Position numbers and translations under genes: made by a program. Shown here one piece after another: positions 15,972 through 25,115 of a stretch of DNA of 64,000 nt. This DNA comes from Hymenobacter negativus (lineage in GTDB: Bacteria > Bacteroidota > Bacteroidia > Cytophagales > Hymenobacteraceae). The stretch covers positions 1-64,000 of the forward strand of contig NZ_JAEDAE010000001.1 of NCBI RefSeq assembly GCF_016056375.1, in the 5' to 3' direction. The notes beneath the pieces were generated by a model. The model searched no databases. It was given only the letters and a program-made list of their open reading frames with translations, and was not told the DNA's origin. Within the stretch, counting starts at the first letter, position 1. Every line of letters starts with the position of its first letter.

Positions 15972-17864
15972 CTACCCCTCCTGCGACAATATCAGCACCG
16001 CATACGGCGCAATGGCGATGCTGCCGTGCCAGCCAAAGCCGTCGTATTCGCCTTCTGCGGCATCGATGCCAAAGCTTTCCATGTCGCCAAACTCGCCGTC
16101 GTAGCCCTTCCAGTCGCTGTTGAAGCGCACCTGCCAGTGGCCCGGGCCGGGCAAGCCGATGGTGTAAGCCTCGTGGGCCTGGTTGGCGAAGCTGGCCAGT
16201 ACCACGGTGGTATCGCCGGGGCCACCCTCGCCGGCCTGCCGGCCGAAGGCCACCAGCTTGTCGTTGTTGTTGACGTGAAAAACCTTGGTATGTTGGCCGC
16301 CCAGGCCACGCGTGGTGCCGTGCAGGTTGCGGCGCAGGGCAATGAGGTCGCGGTAGAGGTGCACCAGCCCGCCGCGCTCCTGCAGGCGCTGCCACTGCAC
16401 GGGCTCGGTGTCGACGAAGGCACCGTCGGCCAGCATCTCCTGGCCCTGGAAGAGCATGGGGATGCCGGGGGCCGTCATCACCAAGGCCGCGCCCAGGGTG
16501 GTGCGCTTCTTGGCGAACCAGTGGTCGGCCGCGCCGGGCATGATTTCCTCGGCCACGCGGCTCTTGCCGTTGGCCACTTCGTCGTGGCTTTCGGTGTAGA
16601 TGACGCGGCGGAAAGCGTTGTCGTTGTAGAGCTGCGTCAGGGCCTGGGCAACGGCATTCATGTCGCGGTCGGCGTCGTTGGGCGTGGTCAGCGCGTCGCG
16701 GATGGGGTACACGAACGAGCCGTCCCACTGCGAGTCGAAGCCCTGGCCGCCGTTGGCGGGGGCTTCGGTGATGGCGGCGTTGCCGCGCAGGTCCTCGGCG
16801 ATGGTGATTTTCCAGGGCATCGTCTTATCGATTTCCTCGTTAATCCAGCGCATCAGGCTCCAGCCGTCGGGCAGGTCGTCGCCGGGGGCTTCCTCGCCCT
16901 TCACGTTGCGGATGAAGGCAATGGCATCGGCGCGCAGGCCGTCGCAGCGGTACTCGTTCAGCCACATCAGGGCGTTGTCGCGGATGTACTGGCGCACTTC
17001 GGGGCGGCCGTAGTCGGGACGGTTGTCGCCCCAGGGCGTTTTGGCGCGCCAGTCGTTGTAGAAGTAAATGCCGCCGCCGTCGTTCTCGCTCCAGCCGTCA
17101 AACTGCCACAGGTCGAGGTCGCCGGGGCCGAAGTGGTTGTACACCACATCCAGCACCACCGCAATGCCGTGCTGGTGGGCCGCCTTCACCATTTCCTTGA
17201 AGGCCACCGGCCCGCCGTAGTCGCTTTCGAGCGCAAACGGGTTGGCCGGATTGTAGCCCCACGAGCGGCTGCCCGGAAACTCCGTAGCCGGCAGCAATTC
17301 GATGCAATTGATGCCCAAATCGCGCAAATACGGCAGCTTTTCGGCCACGCTCATAAACGTGCCTACGTTTTCGGCATCGGGGGCATTGAAGGTGCCCACG
17401 TGCAGCTCGTAAATCACCAGCTCGTTCCAAGCCGGCATCTGGAAATTGTCGTCGCCCCAGTCGAAATTGGGGTCGTGCACCACCGACGAGCCGGCCGAAT
17501 TCGTGACCTGGCGGGCGTAGGGGTCGTTGCGGTCGAAGGTCTGGTCGCCGTTGGTAAGGTGGAATTTGTATTCGTCACCCACCTTGGCTGCGGCCACATC
17601 CACGGCCCAATAGCCGTTTTCTTCGGCTTGCATCGGGCTTTTTTCGGCCTGCCAGTCATTGAACGTGCCGATGACGGAAACCGAATTAGCGTGGGGGGCC
17701 CACACCCGGAAGGTGGTACCGGCCGTGTGGGGCACGGCCCCCATGCCGGGCTGTAGCGTGGCGCTGGGCGCGGGTTGCGGCGCTTTGGCCGTGGGCGAAT
17801 TGGAAGAAGCTTTCGAGGCAGTTTTAGCGCGGGAAGCGGGTTTGGAAGCGGAAGCGTTGGGCAT
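15972..17864 (-). CDS. GH13 alpha-glucan enzyme with CBM48, branching-enzyme or TreZ-like
   Basis: 630 residues. A Lys/Ser/Pro-rich leader (1-40) is followed by a CBM48-type module (FRVWAPHANSVSVIGTFNDW, about 50-115) and a GH13 barrel with LDVVYNHFG (238-246). The catalytic residues are D313 in DGLRADAI, E357 in IAEDL and D428 in TESHDE. A beta-sandwich domain closes the protein. The layout fits glycogen branching enzymes (GlgB), which make alpha-1,6 branches. The segments TPWGDNRPDYG and IRDNALMWLNEYRCDGLR also recall malto-oligosyltrehalose trehalohydrolase. The nearby GT3 synthase favours a glycogen role. There is no signal peptide. The family is certain; the exact reaction is not. Confidence 0.88.
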   Translation of the reverse strand: MPNASASKPASRAKTASKASSNSPTAKAPQPAPSATLQPGMGAVPHTAGTTFRVWAPHANSVSVIGTFNDWQAEKSPMQAEENGYWAVDVAAAKVGDEYKFHLTNGDQTFDRNDPYARQVTNSAGSSVVHDPNFDWGDDNFQMPAWNELVIYELHVGTFNAPDAENVGTFMSVAEKLPYLRDLGINCIELLPATEFPGSRSWGYNPANPFALESDYGGPVAFKEMVKAAHQHGIAVVLDVVYNHFGPGDLDLWQFDGWSENDGGGIYFYNDWRAKTPWGDNRPDYGRPEVRQYIRDNALMWLNEYRCDGLRADAIAFIRNVKGEEAPGDDLPDGWSLMRWINEEIDKTMPWKITIAEDLRGNAAITEAPANGGQGFDSQWDGSFVYPIRDALTTPNDADRDMNAVAQALTQLYNDNAFRRVIYTESHDEVANGKSRVAEEIMPGAADHWFAKKRTTLGAALVMTAPGIPMLFQGQEMLADGAFVDTEPVQWQRLQERGGLVHLYRDLIALRRNLHGTTRGLGGQHTKVFHVNNNDKLVAFGRQAGEGGPGDTTVVLASFANQAHEAYTIGLPGPGHWQVRFNSDWKGYDGEFGDMESFGIDAAEGEYDGFGWHGSIAIAPYAVLILSQEG

Positions 17865-18058
17865 TGAAAAAAAGGCGTCCCCACCGCCCGGGCAGCCGAA
17901 AATGCGGCCGGTACGCGGCGGTAGGTACCCCCGGCATACGTAACGGTTGTGTTTTTGGCCACATCCAAGCTGCCCGGGCGCAGAACCCCGCTGGCCCTCA
18001 CCTAAATTAAGCCGGTGCTATATTTCAACCAGAAAAATATTTTGCCGACTTTCCAGCC

Positions 18059-18748
18059 ATGGACACTGCCGCCGCACCCGCCGCCGAGGGCCGCACCACC
18101 CTCTACCACCGCCGCCACGCCTGGCAACAGCGCGCCAAAACCCTGGGCCACGTGGGGCCGGCCCTGGTGCTACTCTTCGCCGTGCAACCGGTGCTGGCGG
18201 GGGAGGAGGCCTTCACGCCCCTCGTGGTGCTAGAGTTTGCCGTGGGCGCCGCCTACCTCGTGCTCATGGTGCGCGAGCTGTTGCACCTGCGCCACAACCC
18301 GTTCCACCAGGAGCGGGTAGCGTGGCTAGAGCTGGCATCGGCCGCCATTCTAGCCATCGAAAGCTACCACATCTGGCACCGCCACCACGCCGCCGACCTG
18401 GCCCGGGGCGTGCACCGGCTGCACATGCTGCCCTGGATTTACGCGGCCTTGGCCGTGGTGTACGTGGTGCTGGCCTTCCGGATGAAGCAGATGGCCGGCC
18501 GCCGCTTCCTGCACCTGCGCCCCGAGGGCTTTGCCACCCGCACCAAGCCCCTGGGCCGCGCCCACGAGTTGCGCTGGGCCGACCTGGCCGCCGCCGAGCC
18601 CGCCGGCCCCGCCGACGTGCTGTTGCACCGCCACGACGGCCAGACCCACCGCATCTCTTTTGCCGACCTGCACGACGGCCCGGCGCACCGCGACCGCCTG
18701 CTGGCCCACGCCGCCCAGGCGCTGGCTCCCGCCCCGGAAGGCGCATAA
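18059..18748 (+). CDS. multi-pass membrane protein of unknown function
   Basis: 229 residues with about four membrane segments (roughly 29-47, 55-73, 93-108 and 127-144). A soluble C-terminal part follows with HLRPEGFATRTKPLGRAHELRWADL, which resembles the PH-like or YcxB-type tails of bacterial membrane proteins. It is rich in His, Ala and Pro. I do not recognise a family. It is divergent from the GH13 gene across a 194-base gap that must hold both promoters. The start is the ATG at 18059. Confidence 0.72.
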   Translation: MDTAAAPAAEGRTTLYHRRHAWQQRAKTLGHVGPALVLLFAVQPVLAGEEAFTPLVVLEFAVGAAYLVLMVRELLHLRHNPFHQERVAWLELASAAILAIESYHIWHRHHAADLARGVHRLHMLPWIYAALAVVYVVLAFRMKQMAGRRFLHLRPEGFATRTKPLGRAHELRWADLAAAEPAGPADVLLHRHDGQTHRISFADLHDGPAHRDRLLAHAAQALAPAPEGA

Positions 18749-18822
18749 GTGTCCTGCGCGGGCAACTTTAGCCCCCAGTTTGGGGTTTTCAGGGTAATCT
18801 TTGCCCCCGATTTATTGCCCCC

Positions 18823-19230
18823 ATGCCCCGTCCCAAACCCGTTGTTTTTGGCCTCTACGGCTGGACGCCCGACTACGGCTTCCGCTACATTCACCCCGCC
18901 AACCGCCGCGCCTTCGAGCTGCTGGAGCCCGTGGGCAAGCTCTTCGAAAAAATTGCCGAGGACGACGAAGGCGAGTGGATAACCCTGCGCTACGACGAGC
19001 AGCAGTTCTTGGTGCGCCCCGAGCTGTTCAAGGAAATTTACCACAAGCCCAAGTTCAGCTTTGGCGATGCCGTGGAAGAAACCACGCCCCAGCCCGGCCA
19101 GTACCGTCACTTCGGCCACGTCTCCGACGTGTTCTGGAGCGAGGCCACCGATACCGCCACCTACCAGATTGTGGAGCGCAAGCGCAAGCTGCCGCGCGTG
19201 TTTGCGGCGAGTGAACTGCGGGCGGACTAG
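18823..19230 (+). CDS. small conserved soluble protein, possibly DUF6960-like
   Basis: 135 residues, no signal peptide and no membrane segment. The N-terminus FGLYGWTPDYGFRYIHPANRRAFELLEPVGKLFEKI recalls a small Bacteroidota family in which 'G.Y.W.pe.G..yIHP.d' is followed by a short beta-barrel-like domain (here ITLRYDEQQFLVRPELF and PKFSFGDAV). I believe this is the DUF6960 group but could not check it. The function is unknown. It follows the membrane protein by 74 bases on the same strand. Confidence 0.72.
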   Translation: MPRPKPVVFGLYGWTPDYGFRYIHPANRRAFELLEPVGKLFEKIAEDDEGEWITLRYDEQQFLVRPELFKEIYHKPKFSFGDAVEETTPQPGQYRHFGHVSDVFWSEATDTATYQIVERKRKLPRVFAASELRAD

Positions 19231-19234
19231 GGAT

Positions 19235-19352
19235 AGGGTAGGAGGGTGTGAGGTTGGGAGGAAGAGAGTAAACGGGTGCGAATGGACAAGGCAACCGTCT
19301 GGGGCGAGTGTGCTTGCTCTCCTACCATCTTGCCCTCATACCCTCCTACCCT
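19235..19352. repeat. 118-base palindromic element between convergent genes
   Basis: AGGGTAGGAGGGTGTGAG (19235-19252) pairs with 19335-19352 with one mismatch over 18 bases. Inside it, GGAGGAAGAGAG and TTGCTCTCCTACC pair partly again. The element fills the gap between the gene ending at 19230 and the transporter ending at 19357. It looks like a MITE-sized palindrome and may act as a terminator for both genes. Confidence 0.65.
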
Positions 19353-19356
19353 AAAA

Positions 19357-20712
19357 TCACACCCCCGCCGCGATGCCCACTACCACTGCCACGGCCCCCA
19401 GCGCAAACAGCGCCGCCCACAGCGGCGCGGCAAACCGAATCCAGTGCTCGAACCGCACGCCCGTGGCCGCCAGCATGGCCATCAGGGTGCCATTGGTGGG
19501 CGAGATGAGCTCACACAGCCCCGCGCCGTACTGAAACGCCAGCACCGTGACCTGCCGCGACAGTCCCAGAATATCGGACAGCGGCACCAGCAGCGGCATG
19601 GTGAGCGTGGCCTGCCCGCTGCCGCTCGGCACGGGCAGGTGGAGCAGGGTTTGCACGCCCATCATGCCCAGGGCGGCCAGCGCCACGGGCAGGTGCCCCA
19701 GCGGCGCGGCCAGCCCCTGCACGATGGTGTCGACGATGTGGCCCTGCTCCAGCACCACGAAAATGGCCCGGGCAAACCCCACCAGCATGGCCGAAAATGC
19801 AATGTCGCGGAAGCCCGCGATGAAGCCCTCGGCCGTGCCCGTGAGGCCGCGCCCGCCCACCAGCCCCGCCACCACGCCCAGCCCCAGAAACAGGGCCGAC
19901 ATCTGCTCGAACTCCCAGTGCAGCTGCACCACGCCGTAGGCAAACACAGCAAACGCGCCCAGCATAAGCAGCAGCACCAGGCCGGGGCGGGCGCTGCTGG
20001 CGATGGGGCCGGCGGCCGCTTCGTTGGCATCGAGGCTGAGGTCGGGGGACAAGCGGTGGCGCACGGCGTGGCGCGTGGTGGCCCACAGCCACAGCCCCAC
20101 CGCCACCAGCAAAAAGCCCATTCGAAACGCCCCGCCCGAGAGCAGTGGCAGCTGCGCCAGCTTCTGGGCAATGCCCACCTGAAACGGATTTATTGGGCTA
20201 AAGGAAGCGCCCACGAAGGCCGCCCCCACGCTGGCCGCCACGGCCGTGAGCACGGGGTAGCCCAGCCGCCGCATCAGCACCAGCAGCACCGGCACGAGCG
20301 GAATTATCTCCTCGCCCATGTTCTCCAGCGCGCCCATGGTGGCGAACAGCGTGCCCACCAGCGGAATGACGAGCACCTCGCGGCCGTGGGCGCGGCGCAG
20401 CAGCCAATCCACTCCGAAGCGCAGCGCCCCGGTCTGGTCCACCACCGTGAAGGCCCCGCCGGCCAGAAAAATCAGGAATACTACGGCGGCCGCATCGGCC
20501 AGGCCTTTGGGCACGTCCACCAGCACATCGAGCGGGCTCACGGGGGTGGCGGGCACGGCGTGGTAGGAGCCGGCCACCACCACCTGCCGCCCGGTCACGG
20601 CGTCGAGGTGGCGCGTGAATTCGCCGGCCGGCAGCACGTAGCTCAGCGCCGCCGCCAGGATAATAAAACCAACAATGAGCACCAGCGGATGCGGAAAACG
20701 AAAACGATTCAT
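19357..20712 (-). CDS. YfcC/AbgT-like inner-membrane transporter
   Basis: 451 residues with about 11-12 membrane segments. The start MNRFRFPHPLVLIVGFIILAAALSYVLPAGEF is the classic opening of the YfcC family (basic-amino-acid antiporter/C4-dicarboxylate group): a PHP motif and then VLPAGEF. Other family blocks are VFLIFLAGGAFTVVDQTGAL, MGEEIIPLVPVL, SPINPFQVGIAQKLA and ELISPTNGTLMAML. Members are thought to move amino acids or dipeptide-like anions; the substrate here is unknown. It is monocistronic. A semi-palindromic 150-base gap precedes its start, with two copies of a GGGGACTT-like word in each orientation. Confidence 0.9.
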   Translation of the reverse strand: MNRFRFPHPLVLIVGFIILAAALSYVLPAGEFTRHLDAVTGRQVVVAGSYHAVPATPVSPLDVLVDVPKGLADAAAVVFLIFLAGGAFTVVDQTGALRFGVDWLLRRAHGREVLVIPLVGTLFATMGALENMGEEIIPLVPVLLVLMRRLGYPVLTAVAASVGAAFVGASFSPINPFQVGIAQKLAQLPLLSGGAFRMGFLLVAVGLWLWATTRHAVRHRLSPDLSLDANEAAAGPIASSARPGLVLLLMLGAFAVFAYGVVQLHWEFEQMSALFLGLGVVAGLVGGRGLTGTAEGFIAGFRDIAFSAMLVGFARAIFVVLEQGHIVDTIVQGLAAPLGHLPVALAALGMMGVQTLLHLPVPSGSGQATLTMPLLVPLSDILGLSRQVTVLAFQYGAGLCELISPTNGTLMAMLAATGVRFEHWIRFAAPLWAALFALGAVAVVVGIAAGV

Positions 20713-20864
20713 GCCGCAAAGTTGGGCCCTGGGAACTTAGGGCCGTGGGGACTTGGTCTAACTTGCGGCGCTGAGATGAGGCGTCCGGCCGCGCAATGGC
20801 ACGAAAGCAGCCAGAGGGACAAAAAGCCAAAGCCCTAAGTCCCCAAGTTCCTAAGTCTCCCTGA

Positions 20865-21110
20865 ATGACCATCACCGCCTTCAAAGCCCTGCACCAGCGC
20901 TGCCAGACCGAGCACCTCGCCCAGCACGGCACCCCCCTGGCCGAGCGCCAGGAGGATAGTTTTGACCTGACGCTCTACGCCGTGGAAGGCTTTTACGCCG
21001 AAACCTGGCGCAGCCGGGGCGAAGAGCAAATCCTCTTCATCCACGTGTTTCAGAAGCCCGCCGGGCTGGGCGAATACCTGGCCCGGGTGCAACTGCCCGC
21101 CAACCTGTAA
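20865..21110 (+). CDS. small protein of unknown function
   Basis: 81 residues, soluble, no signal peptide. The sequence (FKALHQRCQTEHLAQHGTPLAERQ, then a predicted beta part DLTLYAVEGFYAETWRS and EQILFIHVFQ) has a balanced composition and codon use like its neighbours, which supports a real gene. I recognise no family. It ends 50 bases before the start of the next hydrolase gene and may share its transcript. Confidence 0.62.
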   Translation: MTITAFKALHQRCQTEHLAQHGTPLAERQEDSFDLTLYAVEGFYAETWRSRGEEQILFIHVFQKPAGLGEYLARVQLPANL

Positions 21111-21160
21111 AGTCCTTGCGCCGCCCCGGCACTACCGCCGTTGAGCAAACAAGAGGCTGG

Positions 21161-22165
21161 ATGAGACAAACCCTACTGCTGTTAATTCTGGTGTTGCTGA
21201 CGACGCTAAACCGCCCCAGCTACGCCCAAACCGTCCCCGCCTCGCGCCCGCCCGAAGCCTTCGGTTACCGCCGCCTTGTAGTGATGTTTGGGCGCGACAG
21301 TGTGCAGGTGCTGCTGCTCTCGAAACCTGGCGAGGAGAAGCTGAAGAAGCCGCTGCTGCTCTGGGAGCAGGGCTCCATCCCTACGCCGCTGCTGCTCTAC
21401 GATGCGCACGGGCCCTACTCGCCATTCGGATTTCACCCCAAAAAGGTGCTGGAGAGTTGCCACATCGCCATCATCAGCAAGCCCGGTATTCCGCTCACCT
21501 TCGACGTGACAGGGCAGGACCCCAATGTTATTTTCCAGCGGCGCCAGCCGTCGGCCTACTATTGCGCCCGCAACTACCTCGACTACTACGTGCGGCGCGA
21601 CGAGGCCGTGCTCCGCTTCATCAAGAAGCAGCCTTGGGTTGATGCGCAGCGCGTGGTCATCGGCGGGCATTCGCAGGGCACGTCGGTGGTGGCGCACCTG
21701 GCCGCCGTGCCGGGCCTGGTGAGCCGGGCCGTGTACCTGAGCGGCAACCCGCTGGGCCGCAACATGTCAATGCTGGCCCAGGCCCGGCAGGCGGCCGATA
21801 CCACCGCCGCGGGCTGGATTTTTCGCCGCTGGCAAACCGTAGTGGCCGACCCCACTGTTGCTGACTGCAAGGGCGACGACCCGCGCAACGCCTACGGCTT
21901 CGGCGCCTCCGAAATGCCCGAGCTGCTGCGCACGAAAGTGCCCGTGTTCATCGGCTTCGGCACGCTCGACCAAGGCGTGGCCGGCGACGACTACCTGCGC
22001 TTGGAAACCATCCGGCAGCACCGCACCAACTTCACCTTCCGCGAATACCCCGGGCGCGAGCACAACTTTTTCGGCGTGAAAAACGGCCAGCCCGACTACG
22101 ACGATTTCCACTGGGACCAGGTGGGGGAGGACTTCCTCCGCTGGGCGGGGCTGTGGCCGCAGTAG
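21161..22165 (+). CDS. secreted alpha/beta hydrolase (esterase/peptidase-like)
   Basis: 334 residues from the ATG at 21161; an in-frame TTG at 21116 would only add residues before the signal peptide. Residues 1-23 (MRQTLLLLILVLLTTLNRPSYA) are a Sec signal. The nucleophile elbow is VVIGGHSQGTSVVAHLA. A late aspartate region lies in GFGTLDQGVAGDD, and the histidine is in REYPGREHNFFG. These are the triad positions of dienelactone-hydrolase or S9-like enzymes. The substrate is unknown. It is convergent with the zinc-ribbon gene, 15 bases away. Confidence 0.85.
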   Translation: MRQTLLLLILVLLTTLNRPSYAQTVPASRPPEAFGYRRLVVMFGRDSVQVLLLSKPGEEKLKKPLLLWEQGSIPTPLLLYDAHGPYSPFGFHPKKVLESCHIAIISKPGIPLTFDVTGQDPNVIFQRRQPSAYYCARNYLDYYVRRDEAVLRFIKKQPWVDAQRVVIGGHSQGTSVVAHLAAVPGLVSRAVYLSGNPLGRNMSMLAQARQAADTTAAGWIFRRWQTVVADPTVADCKGDDPRNAYGFGASEMPELLRTKVPVFIGFGTLDQGVAGDDYLRLETIRQHRTNFTFREYPGREHNFFGVKNGQPDYDDFHWDQVGEDFLRWAGLWPQ

Positions 22166-22180
22166 TGCCGGCGCTGGTTC

Positions 22181-22801
22181 CTATTCTTCGAGCCGGTCCA
22201 CGTCGGTGAGCTGGCCTTTGTTGTGCATGATTTGCAGGTCAAGCACGGTGAGCGACTCGGTTTCTTTGCTGTATTTCTCGGGCGCGTTGAGCTCGTTGAT
22301 GGGCGACCGGTCGTCGATTTCGTATTCGTTGGCCGCCACCTCCACGGTATTGCCTTTGGCGCTCATTACCTTCAGCAGCGAGTATTTGGTGCTGTCGCCC
22401 ATCGAGTGAATGGTGTAGATGTCGCCGGCATGCGGGGCGGCTAAGTAGGCGAGGCGGTCGCGCTCGTGGTAGCGGCCGGCAATGGATGCCCCGGCCAGGC
22501 CCAGCACCAGCACGCCCACGCCGGCCCAGTTCCAGAGCGGGAAGCGGGTGCTTTTCTTCAGGGTGCGCACGGCAGGGTGCAGCTCGGCGGGCAGGGTTTT
22601 TTCTTCCCAGCCCTGCTGGCAATGCTCGCACAGGGCCACTGCTGACTTGCTGAACGGGAAGAACGGAATCCAGTAAACGTGGGCGTAGCGGCTGTACACG
22701 CTGGCCTTCAGCGCATCGGGGGTGGCGCAGGCCGGGCAGCTGGAGCCAGCGGGGAGGGGGGCGGTGCGCAGGTGCGCGCCCTTGAAGCCGTAGATAATCA
22801 T
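22181..22801 (-). CDS. membrane protein with N-terminal zinc ribbon
   Basis: 206 residues. Four cysteines form a zinc-ribbon pattern: CPAC (about residues 23-26) and CEHC (about 58-61), with SRYAHVYWIPFFPFSK between them. One membrane segment (about 94-111) follows, then a C-terminal domain (GDIYTIHSMGDSTKYSLLKV, GNTVEVAANEYEIDD) that would lie outside the cytoplasm. The ribbon part matches the zinc-ribbon 'YWIPFFP' proteins frequent in bacteria. The function is unknown. Confidence 0.78.
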   Translation of the reverse strand: MIIYGFKGAHLRTAPLPAGSSCPACATPDALKASVYSRYAHVYWIPFFPFSKSAVALCEHCQQGWEEKTLPAELHPAVRTLKKSTRFPLWNWAGVGVLVLGLAGASIAGRYHERDRLAYLAAPHAGDIYTIHSMGDSTKYSLLKVMSAKGNTVEVAANEYEIDDRSPINELNAPEKYSKETESLTVLDLQIMHNKGQLTDVDRLEE

Positions 22802-22950
22802 GCGGGGTCAACGGTAGCGACGATAGCGCTTGGGAAAGGTGAAGCCACAAAATAAGGCAATGATTTGCAAAAGGAAAATGGGTGGCTAATGCGAAATTCC
22901 TAAGGGCAAAATCCACCGGTAATAGCAGTAGCGGCGCTACCTTGCCGGGC

Positions 22951-24516
22951 ATGAACCGCCTGCTCCCGCTCGCCTTTGCCCTGCTCAAGTTTGCCTCCGG
23001 CTATTTCCTCACCAGCCCGCAGTACGACCTGCACCGCGACGAATACCTGTACCTGAACCAGGGCCGGCACCTGGCCTGGGGCTACCTGGAAGTGCCCCCG
23101 CTAATGGCCGCGCAGGGCTGGATGAGCATGGCCCTGGGCGGCAGCTTTTTCTGGGTGAAGTTCTGGCCATTTTTGTGGGGCGCGGCCACGCTCTATTTGG
23201 TAATGCGACTGGCGCAGCGACTGGGCGGCGGCTGGTTTGCCACGGCGCTGGCGGGCACCTGCTACCTGGGCACGGCCTTTGCGCGGCTCAACCTGCTGTT
23301 TCAGCCCAACTCATTCGAAGTGTTTGGTTTCTTGTTCTGCCTGTATGGGCTGGCGCGCTACGTGCAAACGGAGCGGCCACGCTTCCTATACTGGCTGGGC
23401 CTGGGGCTGGGCTTGGGCCTGCTAAACAAGTACACCACGCTGTTTTTCATTGCGGCGCTGGGCGGGGCGCTGCTGCTCACGCCCTGGCGGCGCCTGCTGG
23501 GGCAGCGGGATTTCTGGGGCGCGGCGGGGCTGGCGCTGCTGCTGTGGCTGCCCAATGTGGCCTGGCAAATCCGGCACGGCGTTCCGTTCCTACACCACAT
23601 GCAGCTGCTGCACGACACGCAGCTGGTGCACGTGGAAGCAGCTGCTTTCTGGAAAATGCAGTTGCTGATGTGCATCGGGGCCGTGTGGGTGTGGATGCCG
23701 GGCCTGCTGGCCCTGCTGCAGGGCCGCGCCCTGCAGCCCTACCGAGTGGTGGGGCTGGTGGTGGTGTTTGGCATCGGCCTGCAGGCGCTGCTGCACGGCA
23801 AGGATTACTACACGCTTGGGTATTATCCGGTGTTGTTCAGCTTTGGGGCCTGGTGGTGGGAGCAGCGGTTGCGGCCATTCGCGCGGCCGAGTCGGCCCAG
23901 CGCTTTGGCCTGGCGGCCGGTGGTGCAGGTGGCGCTGCTGAGCCTGCCGCTGCTGCTGATGCCACTCATGCTGCCGTTCATCTACTCACTGCGGCCGCCG
24001 GCGGCCATGGCGGCCCTGCGCCCCCGGTACGCTCCCCTGGGCCTCTACCGCTGGGAAGACGGCCACGACCACGCCCTGCCCCAGGACTACGCCGACATGC
24101 GCGGCTGGCGCGAAATGGCCGACAAGACCTGGGCCGCCTACCAAAGCCTGCCCGATTCGGTGCGCGCCCACACCCTCATCAAGTGCGATAACTACGGACA
24201 GGCCAGCGCCCTCAACTACTACAACGCCCACCGACCCATGCCGCCGGCGCAGAGCTTCAACGGCAGCTTTCTGTACTGGTACCCGGTGCGAGAGGACTGG
24301 CAGGCGGTTATCCTGGTGGACGATGAGCCCGACGCGGAGCTGATTTCCCATTTCGCCAGCTGCCGCGCATTCGGCCGCGTGGAGGACCCTTATGCTCGCG
24401 AAAAAGGTGCCGTCATCACGGTTGGGATAAAGCCGGACCGCGCGATAATCAGCCGGGCCAACGGCGAGCACCGCGCCGCCCTGGCCGAGTGGGAAGGCCC
24501 TGCCCGGCCCCGCTAA
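22951..24516 (+). CDS. GT39-like membrane glycosyltransferase (ArnT/PMT family)
   Basis: 521 residues from the ATG at 22951; an in-frame GTG at 22882 gives a longer form without support. The acidic loop after the first membrane helix, SPQYDLHRDEYLYLNQG, carries the conserved Asp-Glu of GT39/GT83 enzymes that use polyprenyl-phosphate sugars. HLAWGYLEVPPL is another family block. About ten membrane segments follow, then a soluble C-terminal domain of about 150 residues. It probably glycosylates a cell-surface acceptor. The last four bases overlap the end of the convergent RNA-ligase-like gene. Confidence 0.85.
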   Translation: MNRLLPLAFALLKFASGYFLTSPQYDLHRDEYLYLNQGRHLAWGYLEVPPLMAAQGWMSMALGGSFFWVKFWPFLWGAATLYLVMRLAQRLGGGWFATALAGTCYLGTAFARLNLLFQPNSFEVFGFLFCLYGLARYVQTERPRFLYWLGLGLGLGLLNKYTTLFFIAALGGALLLTPWRRLLGQRDFWGAAGLALLLWLPNVAWQIRHGVPFLHHMQLLHDTQLVHVEAAAFWKMQLLMCIGAVWVWMPGLLALLQGRALQPYRVVGLVVVFGIGLQALLHGKDYYTLGYYPVLFSFGAWWWEQRLRPFARPSRPSALAWRPVVQVALLSLPLLLMPLMLPFIYSLRPPAAMAALRPRYAPLGLYRWEDGHDHALPQDYADMRGWREMADKTWAAYQSLPDSVRAHTLIKCDNYGQASALNYYNAHRPMPPAQSFNGSFLYWYPVREDWQAVILVDDEPDAELISHFASCRAFGRVEDPYAREKGAVITVGIKPDRAIISRANGEHRAALAEWEGPARPR

Positions 24517-25031
24517 GAAGCAAACGGAAATTCGGCCAGGCTTTCCCACGGGCCGCCCCGGTAGGCCCACAGGTGCAGACCGGTCCCCACGGTTTGAAAA
24601 GGGGTAAAATCGGCCTGCAATTCGGCCAGGAGCACGCGGGCTTCGGTGGGGTCCACCTTGTTTTGGATAGTGACGTGGGGCTGAAGTTTCTGCTGGTCCT
24701 GGGGCGTGAGGTGCGGGGCAAACTCGGCTTGCAGCCGGCGGTGCAGGGCACGCAGCTCGTCGTTTTCGAGGGTGAAGGCCACGCCCCGGCCCAGCGAGCG
24801 CAGGCCCGTGACCGATAGCGGAAGAGGCCGCTGGCTGGCCGCGATGGCTTTTAATTGCGCCTGCACGGCGGCCCGCTCTGCGCCGGGCAGGTGATGAAAC
24901 AGCGTGAGGTGGGCCGCGAGGTAGTTGATTTTGGGCGGGAAGTTCCGGCGGCGCAAGTCGTTGAAGTAAGCCTGCGCGTCGGCATCGAGCGCGAGGGTGA
25001 GAATGAGCGGAGCGGGAATGGAATCGGGCAT
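24513..25031 (-). CDS. 2'-5' RNA ligase/phosphoesterase superfamily protein
   Basis: 172 residues of the LigT/2H phosphoesterase fold. The two signature motifs are HLTLFH (residues 41-46) and HVTIQN (118-123), each of the H-x-T/S-x type, placed about 75 residues apart as in the family. Such enzymes ligate or open 2'-5' RNA bonds or hydrolyse cyclic phosphates; the cellular substrate is unclear. It overlaps the convergent glycosyltransferase gene by four bases and is divergent from hutI, with 84 bases between the starts. Confidence 0.88.
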   Translation of the reverse strand: MPDSIPAPLILTLALDADAQAYFNDLRRRNFPPKINYLAAHLTLFHHLPGAERAAVQAQLKAIAASQRPLPLSVTGLRSLGRGVAFTLENDELRALHRRLQAEFAPHLTPQDQQKLQPHVTIQNKVDPTEARVLLAELQADFTPFQTVGTGLHLWAYRGGPWESLAEFPFAS

Positions 25032-25115
25032 AAAAGACGGGAGGCGTAGCGCAGGTACCTACGCAAAGCTGCCCGCCAGGGCCGTAATTTGCCGTCCCAC
25101 CTACCTGCATTCCCC

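Noticed and set aside
15903-17756. 617-codon open frame on the plus strand
   Set aside because: It is the antisense of the GH13 gene, whose catalytic motifs are on the minus strand; its translation is low-complexity Val/Ala/Gly/His. High GC keeps such shadow frames open.
19276-20838. 520-codon plus-strand frame
   Set aside because: Antisense to the YfcC-like transporter; rich in His, Gln and Arg without any fold or motif.
20713-20864. Semi-palindromic gap with GGGGACTT words
   Set aside because: The arms pair poorly over their full length, with several gaps, so I do not list it as a defined element.
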